A DNA stretch of 64,000 nt, taken from NCBI RefSeq assembly GCF_013432195.1, contig NZ_JACCDB010000002.1, positions 248,001 to 312,000 of the forward strand, read 5' to 3'. Of this stretch, positions 10,912 to 20,451 are shown piece by piece. The notes under the pieces were generated by a model. The model was not told the DNA's origin. It worked only from the letters and a program-made list of their open reading frames with translations, and searched no databases. Position 1 is the stretch's first letter; each line of letters opens with the position of its first letter. The translations under genes were made by a program, and so were the position numbers. Origin of the DNA: Tepidicella baoligensis. Lineage in GTDB: Bacteria; Pseudomonadota; Gammaproteobacteria; Burkholderiales; Burkholderiaceae_C.

Positions 10912-12086
10912 CGCAGTTTCAGGGTGGACAGGCCGATCAGGCACAACAGCATGGTGATGATCCAGAAGCGCACCACCACTTGGGTTTCGCGCCAGCCGGA
11001 CTTCTCGAAGTGGTGATGCAACGGGGCCATCTTGAACAGGCGCCGGCCTTCGCCGTAGCGGCGCTTGGTGTACTTGAACCAGGTGACCTGCAGCATCACG
11101 GACACGGCCGAGGCCACGAAGATGCCGCCCATGATGGCCAGCACGATCTCCTGCCGCACGATGACCGCGATGGTGCCCAGCGCTGCGCCCAGCGCCAGCG
11201 CCCCGACGTCGCCCATGAACACCTGGGCCGGGTAGGCGTTGAACCAGAGGAAGGCCAGCCCAGCGCCGGCCATGGCGGCGCAGAAGATGAGCACCTCGCC
11301 CGTGCCCGGGATGTGCGGCAGCAGCAGGTAGCGCGCGAACACCGCATTGCCCGTGACATAGGCAAACACGCCCAGGGCCGACCCCACCATGACCACCGGC
11401 ATGATGGCCAGGCCGTCCAGGCCGTCGGTGAGGTTGACGGCGTTGCTGGAGCCCACGATCACCAGGTAGGTGAGCAGCACGAACCCGAACACGCCCAAGG
11501 GGTAGCTCACCTCCTTGAAGAAGGGCACCATCAGGCCGGTCTGCTCGGGCAAATCGATGCTGAAACCCGACCGCACCCATTCCAGGAACAGGCGGAACAC
11601 ACGCTCGTTCGAGCCTTCGGAAATCGCAAACACCAGGTAGAACGCCGCCAGCAGGCCGATGACGGACTGCCAGAGATACTTTTCACGCGAACGCATGCCC
11701 TCCGGGTCCTTGTTGACCACCTTGCGCCAATCGTCCACCCAGCCGATCGCCCCGAAGCCAAGCATGACCGCGAGCACGATCCACACGAAGCGGTTACTCC
11801 AGTCGAACCACAGCAGGGTCGAGAGCGTGATCGCAAACAGCACCAATACACCCCCCATGGTGGGCGTGCCGCTCTTGCTCAAATGGGTCTGCATGGCGTA
11901 GCCGCGAATGGGCTGGCCGATCTTGAGCTCGGTGAGCCGGCGAATGAAGTAAGGCCCCGCCGCGATGCCGACCAGCAAGGCAGTCATCGCCGCCATCACG
12001 GCCCGAAACGTCAGGTACTGGAACACCCGCAGAAAACCGAACTCCGGGCCCAAGCCCTGCAGCCAGAGAGCCAGACTAAGCAGCAT
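10908..12086 (-). CDS. mraY: phospho-MurNAc-pentapeptide transferase
   Basis: Polytopic membrane enzyme that moves phospho-MurNAc-pentapeptide to undecaprenyl phosphate, forming lipid I. 392 residues from the ATG at 12086, which lies inside the last 11 bases of murF. Seen: about ten membrane segments, the early KSGTPTMGG motif, the metal-binding WVDDWRKV, the [10 protein letters not shown] motif and the histidine-rich [12 protein letters not shown] near the C-terminus. All the family's catalytic motifs appear intact. Confidence 0.97.
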   Translation of the reverse strand: MLLSLALWLQGLGPEFGFLRVFQYLTFRAVMAAMTALLVGIAAGPYFIRRLTELKIGQPIRGYAMQTHLSKSGTPTMGGVLVLFAITLSTLLWFDWSNRFVWIVLAVMLGFGAIGWVDDWRKVVNKDPEGMRSREKYLWQSVIGLLAAFYLVFAISEGSNERVFRLFLEWVRSGFSIDLPEQTGLMVPFFKEVSYPLGVFGFVLLTYLVIVGSSNAVNLTDGLDGLAIMPVVMVGSALGVFAYVTGNAVFARYLLLPHIPGTGEVLIFCAAMAGAGLAFLWFNAYPAQVFMGDVGALALGAALGTIAVIVRQEIVLAIMGGIFVASAVSVMLQVTWFKYTKRRYGEGRRLFKMAPLHHHFEKSGWRETQVVVRFWIITMLLCLIGLSTLKLR

Positions 12087-13494
12087 GCGATGCTCCTTCC
12101 TGTGTCGTGACGCAGCCACCAGCGCCCTGCAAGGCCTGCACCAGCCGCTCCATGCGCATGAAGCGCGAGCCTTTCACCAGTACGCTGCCCGCCGTTGGCA
12201 GCAAAGCAAGCGCATCCTCGATCAGGGGTTCGATGTCGCCGTAACTGCGCAACCGCCCGGCACCTTCATGCGCCAACCCGGCTGCGGCCTGCACCATCCA
12301 CGCGCCGGTGACGAGCACATGCTCGATACCGCAGTCGAGGGCATGACGCAAGACCTCGTCGTGGAAGACCAATCCCTGGTCTCCCACTTCGCCCATGTCG
12401 CCCAACGCCAACACCCGCGGCGCTGGCAGCTCGGCCAGCACATCGATGGCGGCGCACACCGAATCCGGATTGGCGTTGTAGCTGTCGTCCACCAACGTGA
12501 GCGTGCGGTCATCGAGCGCGAGGGGCAAGGTCCGGGAACGCCCCGCCACTGCTTCGAAGCTCGACAACCCCCGAGCGATCGCTTGCGGTGCAATGCCCAC
12601 GGCAAGTGCGCACGCCGTCGCAGCCAGGGCATTGCGCGCGTTGTGCCTGCCCGCCACCCGCACACGGGCTTGAAAGGCTCCCGCCGGAGAGGCGATCTCC
12701 AGCGACCAAGCCCCATCGACCCACACGGCCTGCTGCGCGAACACGTCGGCTTGCTGGTCGGCGTCGCTGAAGGTCAACACCTTGCGACCCGCCGCCAGCT
12801 CCCGCCACAGGCCGCTGTAGGCATCCCCCGCTGGAAACACCGCCACGCCCTCGGCCGGCAGCGCGTCGAAAGCGCTGGCGTTTTCCCGCGCCACCGCCTC
12901 CACCGACGCCATGAACTCCTGGTGCTCGCGCTGCGCGTTGTTGACCAGCACGACGCTGGGCTGGACCATGGCAGCCAATGCAGCGATTTCGCCTGGATGG
13001 TTCATCCCGAGTTCGAGCACGGCCAGCCGGTGCGACGGCCGCAGACGCAACAGGGTCAGGGGCACGCCGATATCGTTGTTGAAGTTCCCTTGCGTCGCCA
13101 ATGCGGCATCCCCCACCGCCGCACGCAGGATGGCGGTAATCATCTGGGTGACGGTGGTTTTGCCGTTGCTGCCCGTGACCGCCACCAGTGGCAAATGGAA
13201 TTGCCTGCGCCAGATCGCAGCCAGTTCACCCAGGGCACGCCGGGCGTCCGGCACCTCGACCCCCCCCAGACCGGCTTGGCCGAGCCCGCGCTCGGCCACG
13301 GCGCCCACCGCACCGGCTGCCTTGGCCTGGACCAACAAGTCGTTCGCGTCGAAACGCTCGCCTCGCAGGGCCACGAACAGGTCTCCGGGACGCAGGCTGC
13401 GGGTGTCGGTATGCACCCGCTCGATGGGCGCCGTCAGGCTGCCCATCACACGGGCACCCGAGAGCAACGGCAACAGTTCAGCCAAGGTGTTCAT
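12076..13494 (-). CDS. murF: UDP-N-acetylmuramoyl-tripeptide--D-alanyl-D-alanine ligase
   Basis: Adds the D-Ala-D-Ala made by Ddl to the UDP-MurNAc-tripeptide. 472 residues. Seen: N-terminal [27 protein letters not shown] loop [13 protein letters not shown], the [12 protein letters not shown] motif, [11 protein letters not shown] and a C-terminal [15 protein letters not shown]. The start overlaps murE by 4 bases and the end overlaps mraY by 11. Confidence 0.97.
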   Translation of the reverse strand: MNTLAELLPLLSGARVMGSLTAPIERVHTDTRSLRPGDLFVALRGERFDANDLLVQAKAAGAVGAVAERGLGQAGLGGVEVPDARRALGELAAIWRRQFHLPLVAVTGSNGKTTVTQMITAILRAAVGDAALATQGNFNNDIGVPLTLLRLRPSHRLAVLELGMNHPGEIAALAAMVQPSVVLVNNAQREHQEFMASVEAVARENASAFDALPAEGVAVFPAGDAYSGLWRELAAGRKVLTFSDADQQADVFAQQAVWVDGAWSLEIASPAGAFQARVRVAGRHNARNALAATACALAVGIAPQAIARGLSSFEAVAGRSRTLPLALDDRTLTLVDDSYNANPDSVCAAIDVLAELPAPRVLALGDMGEVGDQGLVFHDEVLRHALDCGIEHVLVTGAWMVQAAAGLAHEGAGRLRSYGDIEPLIEDALALLPTAGSVLVKGSRFMRMERLVQALQGAGGCVTTQEGASHAA

Positions 13495-15023
13495 GCGGCT
13501 CCTCCCTGCTGCGACTGCCAGCGGGCCTGCAGCGCCTGACGGCCCTGGACCACGTCGGAAAACGGGCGCTTTTCCCCCGCCACCTCCTGGTAATCTTCAT
13601 GCCCTTTGCCGGCAAGCAGGATCACATCCCGCGCATCGGCCATGTTGACCGCCTCCCGGATCGCCTCGGCACGGTCCGGCTCCACGATCGCGCGCACGGG
13701 CTCGGTGAGCCCGGCTTGCATGTCGAAGAGGATCTGCAACGGGTCTTCACTGCGCGGGTTGTCGCTGGTCAGCACCAGTCGTGCCGCCTCGCGCTCGGCC
13801 GCAGCGGCCATCAGCGGGCGCTTGCCGCGATCACGATCCCCGCCGCAGCCGAATACGCACCACAGACGACCACCCCGGTGCGCCGCCAGCGGCTGCAGGG
13901 CACGCAGCGCTTTTTCGAGCGCATCGGGGGTGTGGGCGTAGTCCACCAGCACCAGAGGCAGATCGGCAGGCCCATCGGCCCAGGCCGCGTGCATGCGACC
14001 GGGTACCGCCGTCAGGGCATGGCTGGCCTGGGCCGCGTCGGCCAGCGACACCCCCCCCGAACGCAGCACCGCCAATGCACACAGCAGGTTGGACAGGTTG
14101 TAGTCACCCACCACACCCAGCGCCATGGCCACGCGCTCGCCCGAAGGCTGCTCCTCGACCACGAAATGCAAACCGGTGGCCGTCCAGGCACGCTCGGCCA
14201 CGCGCAAGCTGGCGCCACGATGCCCGGGCGCTGCCTCGTCCACGGACACGGTCCAGAGCGTCATGGCGGGCGTGCGAGCGGCCAGTTCATCGGCCAGCGA
14301 CCGGCCATGCGCATCGTCCAGGTTCACCACGGCCACCTGCAGACCAGGCCAGTCGAACAACGCGCGCTTGGCCGCCCAGTAGGCTTCCATGGTGCCGTGG
14401 TAGTCGAGATGGTCCTGACTCAGGTTGGTGAACACCGCCGTGTGCAGGTGCGTGCCGTTCAAGCGGCCTTCCTCGATCCCAATGGAAGAGGCCTCCATCA
14501 CCACGGTGCGCCGACCTTCGTCGACGAAGCGTTTGAGCAGCGCCTGCAAGGTCATCGGATCGGGCGTGGTGAACCCGGTGGGCTGCAACGCCTCATGGGG
14601 TACGCCGGCCCCGAGCGTACCGATCAGGGCCGCCGGATGGCCCACGGCGGACAACCACTGGGCGCACCACCAGGCGGTGGACGTCTTGCCGTTGGTGCCG
14701 GTCACGGCCACGGTTCGAAGGCGTCGTGAGGGATGGTCAGCGAACTCCGCTGCGATCTCGCCGGCCCAACCTTTGAGGCCGGCAAAGGCGGCGATGCGGT
14801 CGTCGGTGAAACCCCACAACTCGGCGCCTTCGGCTTCGATCAGGCACGCAGTGGCTCCGGCCCTCAAACTCGCGTTGACAAAACGCCTCCCATCCTGCCC
14901 GCTGCCGGGCCAGGCCACGAATGCGTCGCCCGCCTGCAGTTGCCGACTGTCGCACACCAGACGCCGCGCCTGGTGCTCCTTCAGCCATGCGGCTGCCTCG
15001 GCGGCATGGGTCAGGTGCCTCAT
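13491..15023 (-). CDS. murE: UDP-N-acetylmuramoyl-L-alanyl-D-glutamate--2,6-diaminopimelate ligase
   Basis: Adds the third residue, meso-diaminopimelate, to the UDP-MurNAc-dipeptide. 510 residues. I start at the ATG at 15023, whose first base is the last base of the ftsI TGA (TGATG). The codon before it is TTG and less likely. Seen: VAVTGTNGKTSTAWW, DHLDYHGTMEAYWAAKRALF and the diaminopimelate-selecting motif TSDNPRSEDP (DNPR), which predicts mDAP rather than lysine as substrate. Confidence 0.97.
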   Translation of the reverse strand: MRHLTHAAEAAAWLKEHQARRLVCDSRQLQAGDAFVAWPGSGQDGRRFVNASLRAGATACLIEAEGAELWGFTDDRIAAFAGLKGWAGEIAAEFADHPSRRLRTVAVTGTNGKTSTAWWCAQWLSAVGHPAALIGTLGAGVPHEALQPTGFTTPDPMTLQALLKRFVDEGRRTVVMEASSIGIEEGRLNGTHLHTAVFTNLSQDHLDYHGTMEAYWAAKRALFDWPGLQVAVVNLDDAHGRSLADELAARTPAMTLWTVSVDEAAPGHRGASLRVAERAWTATGLHFVVEEQPSGERVAMALGVVGDYNLSNLLCALAVLRSGGVSLADAAQASHALTAVPGRMHAAWADGPADLPLVLVDYAHTPDALEKALRALQPLAAHRGGRLWCVFGCGGDRDRGKRPLMAAAAEREAARLVLTSDNPRSEDPLQILFDMQAGLTEPVRAIVEPDRAEAIREAVNMADARDVILLAGKGHEDYQEVAGEKRPFSDVVQGRQALQARWQSQQGGAA

Positions 15024-16753
15024 CAAAAGGGCTCCTCCACGACTTCGGCCACGATGTGGGGCTGTACGCTCATATCTGGCTCCACACCCAGCACCCGCAG
15101 CGTTTGCTGGACCGTGGCACTGAACACCGGAGCGGCGACCACGCCGCCGAAATAATGGCCATTGCTGGGTTCGTCGATCATGACGGCCACCACCACCCGT
15201 GGCGACTCGACCGGAGCGAAGCCCACGAAAAAACTGCGATAGCGACGTGCCGCATACCCCTTGCCCTCCTGCACCCGGGCGGTACCCGTCTTGCCACCGA
15301 CCGAATACCCGACGGTCTGCGCGCGTTGGGCCGTCCCGCCGGGGCCAGTGGCCATTTCCAGCATGCGACGCACCGCGAGCGCATGGCGTTCGCTGAACAC
15401 CGGCACGCCTTTGGCCTTCTCGTCGCTGCGCAACAAGGTCACGGGCACCAGCTCACCATCGCGCGCGAACACGGTATAGGCCTGCGCCAACTGAAACAGC
15501 GAGGTGGACAGGCCATAGCCGTAGCTCATGGTCGCCTGCTCCACCGGGCGCCAGGATTTGTAAGCCCGCAACCGTCCGCTGACCGCTCCGGGAAACGGCA
15601 CCTGCGGCTTTTGACCAAAACCCGCCTGCACATAGGTCTCCCACATGTCGCGTGCGGGCATCTGCATCGCCAACCGTACCGTGCCCACGTTGCTGGATTT
15701 CTGGATCACCTGGTTGACCGTCAGAGGTCCGTAGTCCTTCACGTCGCTGATGGTGAACCCGCCCATGGTCATGCGCCCGGCACTGGTATCGACCACGGTA
15801 TCTGGCTTGACCAGCCCGCGCTCCAGTGCCAGGGCGACGATGAAAGGCTTCACCGTGGAGCCCGGCTCGAAGGTGTCGGTCAGGGCGCGGTTACGCAATT
15901 GCTCCCCGCTGAGGTTGCGCCGCAGGTTGGGGTTGTAGCTCGGGTAGTTGGCCAGCGCCAGCACTTCGCCAGTGACCGCGTCCAGCACCACGATGCTGCC
16001 TCCCTTGGCCTTGTGCTCCCGAACCGCATCGCGCAAGCGCTCGTAGGCGAAGAACTGGATCTTGCTGTCGATGGACAGCTGGATATCCTGCCCATCGACC
16101 GGAGGAATGGCCTCCCGCACGTCCTCGATCACGCGCCCCAGACGGTCGCGGATCACCCGGCGCGAGCCCGGCCGGCCCGACAAGCGCTCGTTGAACGCCA
16201 GCTCGATCCCTTCCTGGCCGACATCCTCCACGTTGGTGAACCCCACCACATGGGCGGCCGCCTCCCCTTCGGGGTACTGGCGCTTGTATTCCTTGCGCAG
16301 ATACACGCCGCGTATGCCCAGGTCGCGCACCTGCAGTGCCACGGGTTCATCCACCTGTCGCCGCATCCACACGAAGGTGGGGTGGGCATCGAGCCGGCGA
16401 TTCAGCTCGGTCATCGACATGCCCAACAGCCGGGCCATCTCGGGCAGCTTGGGATGGCTGCGGTCGACGTCCTCCGGAATCGCCCAGACGCTTTGCGCCA
16501 CCACGCTGGTGGCCAGGATCAACCCATTTCGGTCCAACACGCGCCCCCGGTTGGCCGGCAATTCCAGCGTGCGGGCGAAACGCACTTCGCCCTGGCGCTG
16601 GTAGAACTCGTTGCCGAACACTTGCACATAGGCGGCACGCCCCGCCAGTCCCAGAAACGCCAACGCAAAACCCGCCACGATGAGCCGGCTGCGCCAGACT
16701 GGCGTGGCACTGGTCAACAAGGGGCTGGAGCCGTAGGCGATGCCGCGCCTCAT
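15023..16753 (-). CDS. ftsI: septal transpeptidase FtsI (penicillin-binding protein 3)
   Basis: Class B penicillin-binding protein that crosslinks septal peptidoglycan, partner of FtsW. 576 residues. One membrane segment lies near residues 24-44. The dimerisation domain is followed by the transpeptidase domain with the active-site tetrad in FEPGSTVKPF (SxxK), QKSSNVG (SxN) and VGGKTGTARV (KTG). It overlaps ftsL by 4 bases and murE by 1. Confidence 0.97.
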   Translation of the reverse strand: MRRGIAYGSSPLLTSATPVWRSRLIVAGFALAFLGLAGRAAYVQVFGNEFYQRQGEVRFARTLELPANRGRVLDRNGLILATSVVAQSVWAIPEDVDRSHPKLPEMARLLGMSMTELNRRLDAHPTFVWMRRQVDEPVALQVRDLGIRGVYLRKEYKRQYPEGEAAAHVVGFTNVEDVGQEGIELAFNERLSGRPGSRRVIRDRLGRVIEDVREAIPPVDGQDIQLSIDSKIQFFAYERLRDAVREHKAKGGSIVVLDAVTGEVLALANYPSYNPNLRRNLSGEQLRNRALTDTFEPGSTVKPFIVALALERGLVKPDTVVDTSAGRMTMGGFTISDVKDYGPLTVNQVIQKSSNVGTVRLAMQMPARDMWETYVQAGFGQKPQVPFPGAVSGRLRAYKSWRPVEQATMSYGYGLSTSLFQLAQAYTVFARDGELVPVTLLRSDEKAKGVPVFSERHALAVRRMLEMATGPGGTAQRAQTVGYSVGGKTGTARVQEGKGYAARRYRSFFVGFAPVESPRVVVAVMIDEPSNGHYFGGVVAAPVFSATVQQTLRVLGVEPDMSVQPHIVAEVVEEPF

Positions 16754-17094
16754 GGACGCCCCTCCACCGCCGGCGCGGGCCCAAGCAGACGCTGCACCTG
16801 CCCGGCCGCAGCCCCATCGGTGCCGCCTTGGGCCGGCAAATGCACGTACTCGGTGATGCCAGGATGGGCGGGACGCATCTGCAATTGACTGACGGCCAAT
16901 TGCTGCACGCGAGCCGGTGTGGCTTGGGCCCGCTTCTGCACCACGAGCTGTTCATGATCTGCCGCCAGCCGGTCAGCCACCGAACGGGCACGCTCCATGG
17001 CGACATAGAGCCGGCGCGACTCGTACTGCAGGTGCACGAGGTAGAACGCACTGGCCAGCACCGCCAACAGCAACACGAGATTGAGCCGGGTCAT
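16750..17094 (-). CDS. ftsL: cell division protein FtsL
   Basis: Small bitopic divisome protein that pairs with FtsB through a periplasmic coiled coil and is held by FtsQ. 114 residues: MTRLN, one membrane segment at about 5-22, then a heptad-like coiled coil from about 28 to 65. The C-terminal 40 residues are proline- and glycine-rich. The assignment rests on size, topology and position between rsmH and ftsI, since the family is poorly conserved. It overlaps both neighbours by 4 bases. Confidence 0.93.
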   Translation of the reverse strand: MTRLNLVLLLAVLASAFYLVHLQYESRRLYVAMERARSVADRLAADHEQLVVQKRAQATPARVQQLAVSQLQMRPAHPGITEYVHLPAQGGTDGAAAGQVQRLLGPAPAVEGRP

Positions 17095-18026
17095 GCCACC
17101 CCCTCCGCAGCAGCCGTGGTGCGGCAGGCCACACGCATGACCGCGCTGCGCGCACGCGGGTTCGCGCTCACCTCGTCATCCGAAGGCATGACCCGGCCCA
17201 CCTGCTCCAACGCCATGGCTGGAGGCTGCGCAAACGGCGCGCGACGGTCGTAGACCGCTTTCGAATGGCGCACCATGAACTGCTTGGTGATGCGGTCTTC
17301 CAGGGAATGGAAGCTGATCACCACCAACCAGCCCCCCGGCTTGAGCACCCGCAGACTGGCATTCAACGCTTGTTGCAGCTCCTCAAGCTCGGCGTTGATG
17401 AAAATCCGAAGAGCCTGAAATGTGCGCGTTGCAGGGTCCTTGCCCGGCTCGCGGGTTTTGACCGCGCCAGCCACGACTTCGGCCAGCTCGGCGGTGGTTC
17501 GAACAGGGCCCCGTTCCTGTCGGCGACGATCAATCGCCTTTGCAATCTGTTGAGCAAACCGTTCTTCGCCGTATTCACGAATCACCTCCGCCATCTGGGC
17601 AATGTCGGCCTCGGCCAGCCACTCGGCCACGCTCATGCCCCGGGTGGGGTCCATGCGCATGTCCAGCGGCCCGTCGTGCCGGAAGGAAAAACCCCGCTTG
17701 GGGTCGTCGAGTTGGGGGGAACTCACCCCGAGGTCCATCAGGATGCCGTCGGCACTGGCGGGAGCCAGCTCCCCCAGCGCCTTGAAACCCTCGTGGCGCA
17801 CGCTCAGCCTGGGGTCAGCGGCGGCCATCTCGCGCGCCACCGCCACCGCCTGCGGGTCCTTGTCGAACACCGTCAACCGGCCCGCCGCCGACAGGCGCGA
17901 CAAGATGAGCCGCGAATGCCCGCCACGACCGAACGTCGCGTCGATGTAGTGACCGTCTGGTTGGATGTGAAGGGCATCGACCGCTTCGTTCAACAAGACG
18001 GTGCAATGTGTGTAAGACGCTTGCAC
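17091..18026 (-). CDS. rsmH: 16S rRNA (cytosine(1402)-N(4))-methyltransferase
   Basis: SAM-dependent methyltransferase of 16S rRNA C1402 (formerly MraW). 311 residues starting at a GTG at 18026. GAGG sits 7 bases upstream, and the same frame is closed just before by a stop that coincides with the mraZ TGA, so no longer start is possible. Seen: [10 protein letters not shown], the SAM motif [32 protein letters not shown] and the C-terminal [16 protein letters not shown]. It lies 9 bp behind mraZ. Confidence 0.97.
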   Translation of the reverse strand: MQASYTHCTVLLNEAVDALHIQPDGHYIDATFGRGGHSRLILSRLSAAGRLTVFDKDPQAVAVAREMAAADPRLSVRHEGFKALGELAPASADGILMDLGVSSPQLDDPKRGFSFRHDGPLDMRMDPTRGMSVAEWLAEADIAQMAEVIREYGEERFAQQIAKAIDRRRQERGPVRTTAELAEVVAGAVKTREPGKDPATRTFQALRIFINAELEELQQALNASLRVLKPGGWLVVISFHSLEDRITKQFMVRHSKAVYDRRAPFAQPPAMALEQVGRVMPSDDEVSANPRARSAVMRVACRTTAAAEGVA

Positions 18027-18035
18027 CGCCGGGCC

Positions 18036-18464
18036 TCAGAAAGAAAAGTCCTTGAGGGCGTCGGGCAGCTCGCCCTGCATGGCCTCGGCCTCCTGGGCCG
18101 CGTACGCCTCCGCGTCCCAGAGCTCGAAATGGTTGCCCATGCCCAGCAGGATGGCCTCTTTGGTGAGTCCGGCAGCGGCACGCAGCTCCGGCGAGATCAG
18201 CACCCGCCCGTTGGCGTCCATCTCGCAATCCATGGCGTTACCCAGGAAGATGCGCTTCCACCACTGGGCCGACATGGGCAGGGCCGCGATGCGCTCACGG
18301 AATTTTTCCCATTCGTTGCGGGGAAACACCATCAGACAGCCATGAGGGTGCTTGGTGACGGTGAGTTGGCCGCCTGCCGTGGCGCTCAGGACGTCGCGAT
18401 GCCGGGTCGGCACTGAGAGCCGACCCTTGGCATCGAGACTGAGAGAGGAAGCACCTTGGAACAC
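18036..18464 (-). CDS. mraZ: transcriptional regulator MraZ
   Basis: Ring-forming AbrB-like DNA-binding protein that represses its own dcw promoter. 142 residues from the GTG at 18464, giving the canonical start [19 protein letters not shown]. Earlier GTGs at 18494 and 18497 would place the operator repeats inside the gene. Two SpoVT/AbrB-type half-domains are seen, with [13 protein letters not shown] near 11 and [13 protein letters not shown] near 82. It is the first gene of the cluster. The repeat array at 18483-18519 lies directly upstream. Confidence 0.95.
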   Translation of the reverse strand: MFQGASSLSLDAKGRLSVPTRHRDVLSATAGGQLTVTKHPHGCLMVFPRNEWEKFRERIAALPMSAQWWKRIFLGNAMDCEMDANGRVLISPELRAAAGLTKEAILLGMGNHFELWDAEAYAAQEAEAMQGELPDALKDFSF

Positions 18465-18482
18465 GATCGTCAGGCCTTGAAA

Positions 18483-18519
18483 CCCACTTTTCACCACTTA
18501 ATGACACTTTTTTCCACTG
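18483..18519 (-). promoter_or_regulatory. putative MraZ operator: four repeats at 10-bp spacing
   Basis: On the minus strand the core AGTG recurs four times at exact 10-bp intervals. On the plus strand the CACT cores start at 18485, 18495, 18505 and 18515. In transcription order the decads begin AGTGG, AGTGT, AGTGG and AGTGG, and the last reads AGTGGG. Known MraZ boxes are direct TGGG-type repeats with 5-base spacers at the same 10-bp period, just upstream of mraZ. The position and period match; three of the four are degenerate. Confidence 0.65.
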
Positions 18520-18711
18520 TATCACCAAAATGGGCGCCTGCACACCACCGCACCGCTTTTTTTCGAATGGAATCAAAGACTTAGAGCCCGAATCGAAGGC
18601 CGAATCAAGGCAAAAACCCTCAATAAATAAAGACTTAGGGTTTAATGTGGAAGTGATTTCTAAGCTTGATCCGACCTGCCGCCCACGCGAGCGACACCGG
18701 CACACCAGGCC
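18520..18711 (-). promoter_or_regulatory. AT-richer dcw upstream region with duplicated 10-mer
   Basis: This 190-bp stretch between the mraZ operator and the next possible ORF is clearly richer in A and T than its surroundings. The plus-strand 10-mer AAAGACTTAG occurs at 18575-18584 and again at 18629-18638, 54 bp apart, with a near-tandem CGAATCGAAGGC / CGAATCAAGGC between them. It is where the dcw promoter should lie, but I see no convincing -35/-10 pair. The best -10-like hexamer on the minus strand is TACAGT near 18519. Confidence 0.4.
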
Positions 18712-18861
18712 TCAAGGATTGGCCGGATCGCCGAACGAGGAAGAGCCGCCATCCGGGGCAGCCGGTGGCGAGAGCTCACGGCTCAGCGCGCGGTTCATCT
18801 TCGCAAAGAGTTTGAGCTTTCGGGTGGCATCACGCAGGTGCTCGGCCATGCGTTGGGACAT
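18712..18861 (-). CDS. candidate small ORF, 49 residues, function unknown
   Basis: An ATG at 18861 opens a 49-codon frame: a basic, probably helical first half (MSQRMAEHLRDATRKLKLFA) and a proline-, serine- and glycine-rich tail. It lies 37 bp behind the DUF4893 gene on the same strand and ahead of the dcw promoter region. The ribosome site is weak. Codon use looks like that of its neighbours, but the length allows chance. I do not recognise a family. Confidence 0.3.
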   Translation of the reverse strand: MSQRMAEHLRDATRKLKLFAKMNRALSRELSPPAAPDGGSSSFGDPANP

Positions 18862-18898
18862 GGCCCACGACAACCCAAAGCGGCTCTCCAGCAGGGGT

Positions 18899-19426
18899 TC
18901 AGCGGCGCAGTTCGAGGATTTCCAGCGTCACGTCTGGGCGGGGTCGAGGGAACTCCAACCGCAAGCGATCAGGCAGTGGGCTCACCACGACGGCCACTTG
19001 GCGCTGGGCGTCATCGACATAGATCATGTCACGGTCGCTGCGGGGATGCAGCCGCCCATGGCTGCGCCATGCCCCGCCCAACTTCTCCAGCCGCAAGCCC
19101 ATCGCATCTTCGGTGATCCGGCAGTCGTACCAGGGGAACAGCGTCACGGGCCGCGCCTGCGCAAGCCGCACGGTCCGACACTTCCAGGCGCCGCTCAGAT
19201 CCTCACCCAGCAGCACGCGCGGATGCCCGTCCAGCACATGGGCCAGTTCATCGAGGGCCTCCTGGGAGGCGTGCAGGTTGGCATGGGAAACGGCGTGGGC
19301 TCGATGCGTCTCCCACGCATCGAGGCGGGCCTGCTCGGCCGGCGTCAGACGAAGCGGGGCTTCGGCCCAGGCTGTCGCCCAAGCCGCGAAGCCCAAAACG
19401 AGAGCAGCGAGCACGGGTTGGCTCAC
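18899..19426 (-). CDS. exported DUF4893-type protein
   Basis: 175 residues starting at a GTG at 19426 with a strong AGGAGG 7 bases upstream; the nearby ATG is out of frame. A signal peptide is visible (MSQPVLAALVLGFAAWATAWA), so it is exported. The centre carries LSGAWKCRTVRL and FPWYDCRI, the Cys-containing strands typical of the DUF4893 family. Function is unknown. It follows the methyltransferase gene by 25 bp and is probably cotranscribed with it. Confidence 0.75.
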   Translation of the reverse strand: MSQPVLAALVLGFAAWATAWAEAPLRLTPAEQARLDAWETHRAHAVSHANLHASQEALDELAHVLDGHPRVLLGEDLSGAWKCRTVRLAQARPVTLFPWYDCRITEDAMGLRLEKLGGAWRSHGRLHPRSDRDMIYVDDAQRQVAVVVSPLPDRLRLEFPRPRPDVTLEILELRR

Positions 19427-19451
19427 GAAACATCCTCCTGTGCTTGAACGA

Positions 19452-20336
19452 TCAACGGGGCCCGACCGTCAGCGCCACCAAAGAGTAGAGGGGCGCGCCG
19501 AACCAGGGCATGCACAGCATCTCGGCGGCCCAGCCCATCCAGCCGTAGCATTCGGAGACGCTGCGCGACTCGGCGAGTCTCAGACGCGGATGGACGGCCA
19601 GAAGTTCATCGGTTTGCCGCAATCCCCAACGAAATTCGGCGCCCGTGGGGCCCACGCTGAGGCTGTGCCGTGCTTGGCCCACGCCCAGATGAGAGATGGC
19701 ATCCAGCACGAAAACGGACCCCGGCGGAGCGTGCGCCGCATACTCGGCCACGATGGCTTGCGCCTGTGCCGGCGGCAAGTACATCAGCACGCCCTCGCAG
19801 ATGAGGAACAGCGGCGTCTCTGCATCGAAAGCCGGCAGGCGCAGCGTGTCCCACCAACCGGGGCGCGACAGATCCACCTCGGCGTTGATCCGCCGGTCGC
19901 GGGCCGGGGGCAGCAGGGCAGCGCGCAATGCACACACCTCGGGCAAATCGGCATCGATCCAGCGGTTCGCTCCGTTGTCCAGCCACTGGAAGTAGTGTGA
20001 AAGTCCACACCCCAGGGCAACGCCGGTGGCGGCAGGGTATTGCTGGAAAAATGCTTCGGCCCACGCCTTGATCACGCGGGTGCGCCACAGTACGTTGAGC
20101 ACCGCGACCCGATCCTGCAACAGCGGGGCACAGTCCACGCCCAGACAATCGAGCAGATGCCGGGCCTGCGTGTCCGCGCATTCGAGCCAAGGGTACAGCT
20201 GCGCACCGTAGGCCCGGGCGGCCAGCGGAATCAACAGGGTGCCGGGAACGGCCTCCAACCGGGTCTGTCGCACCCGGCAGTCGGGCAAAACCGCGCCCGG
20301 TAGACAGTGGGTTCGGCCACAGGATCTGATCGACAT
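19452..20336 (-). CDS. class I SAM-dependent methyltransferase, LCM/PPM-like
   Basis: 294 residues from the ATG at 20336 with GGAGG 11 bases upstream; a GTG at 20345 sits too close to that site. Features of the leucine carboxyl methyltransferase-like family are seen: an N-terminal ARAYGAQLYPW, an acidic WIDADLPEV in place of the usual SAM loop, and LFLICEGVLMYLPPAQA. Enzymes of this family O-methylate carboxyl groups of small molecules or proteins. The substrate cannot be told from sequence. Confidence 0.75.
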   Translation of the reverse strand: MSIRSCGRTHCLPGAVLPDCRVRQTRLEAVPGTLLIPLAARAYGAQLYPWLECADTQARHLLDCLGVDCAPLLQDRVAVLNVLWRTRVIKAWAEAFFQQYPAATGVALGCGLSHYFQWLDNGANRWIDADLPEVCALRAALLPPARDRRINAEVDLSRPGWWDTLRLPAFDAETPLFLICEGVLMYLPPAQAQAIVAEYAAHAPPGSVFVLDAISHLGVGQARHSLSVGPTGAEFRWGLRQTDELLAVHPRLRLAESRSVSECYGWMGWAAEMLCMPWFGAPLYSLVALTVGPR

Positions 20337-20401
20337 CGTTATCACGTCCTCCGCTCGACGGGCCGTCTCCCGCCACGTGACTCAACGCTAGCACGCAACA
20401 G

Positions 20402-20432
20402 CCCCCGGGTACATCGGGTTAACCCTCCGGGG
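20402..20432 (-). terminator. hairpin behind hslU, possible terminator
   Basis: A stem of CCCCGG (20403-20408) with CCGGGG (20427-20432) encloses the perfect palindrome GGGTTAACCC (20416-20425). It begins 20 bases after the hslU stop in the direction of transcription. There is no T-run, so factor-independent termination is uncertain. Confidence 0.4.
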
Positions 20433-20451
20433 ATGCGAACAGCGGCCTCGA

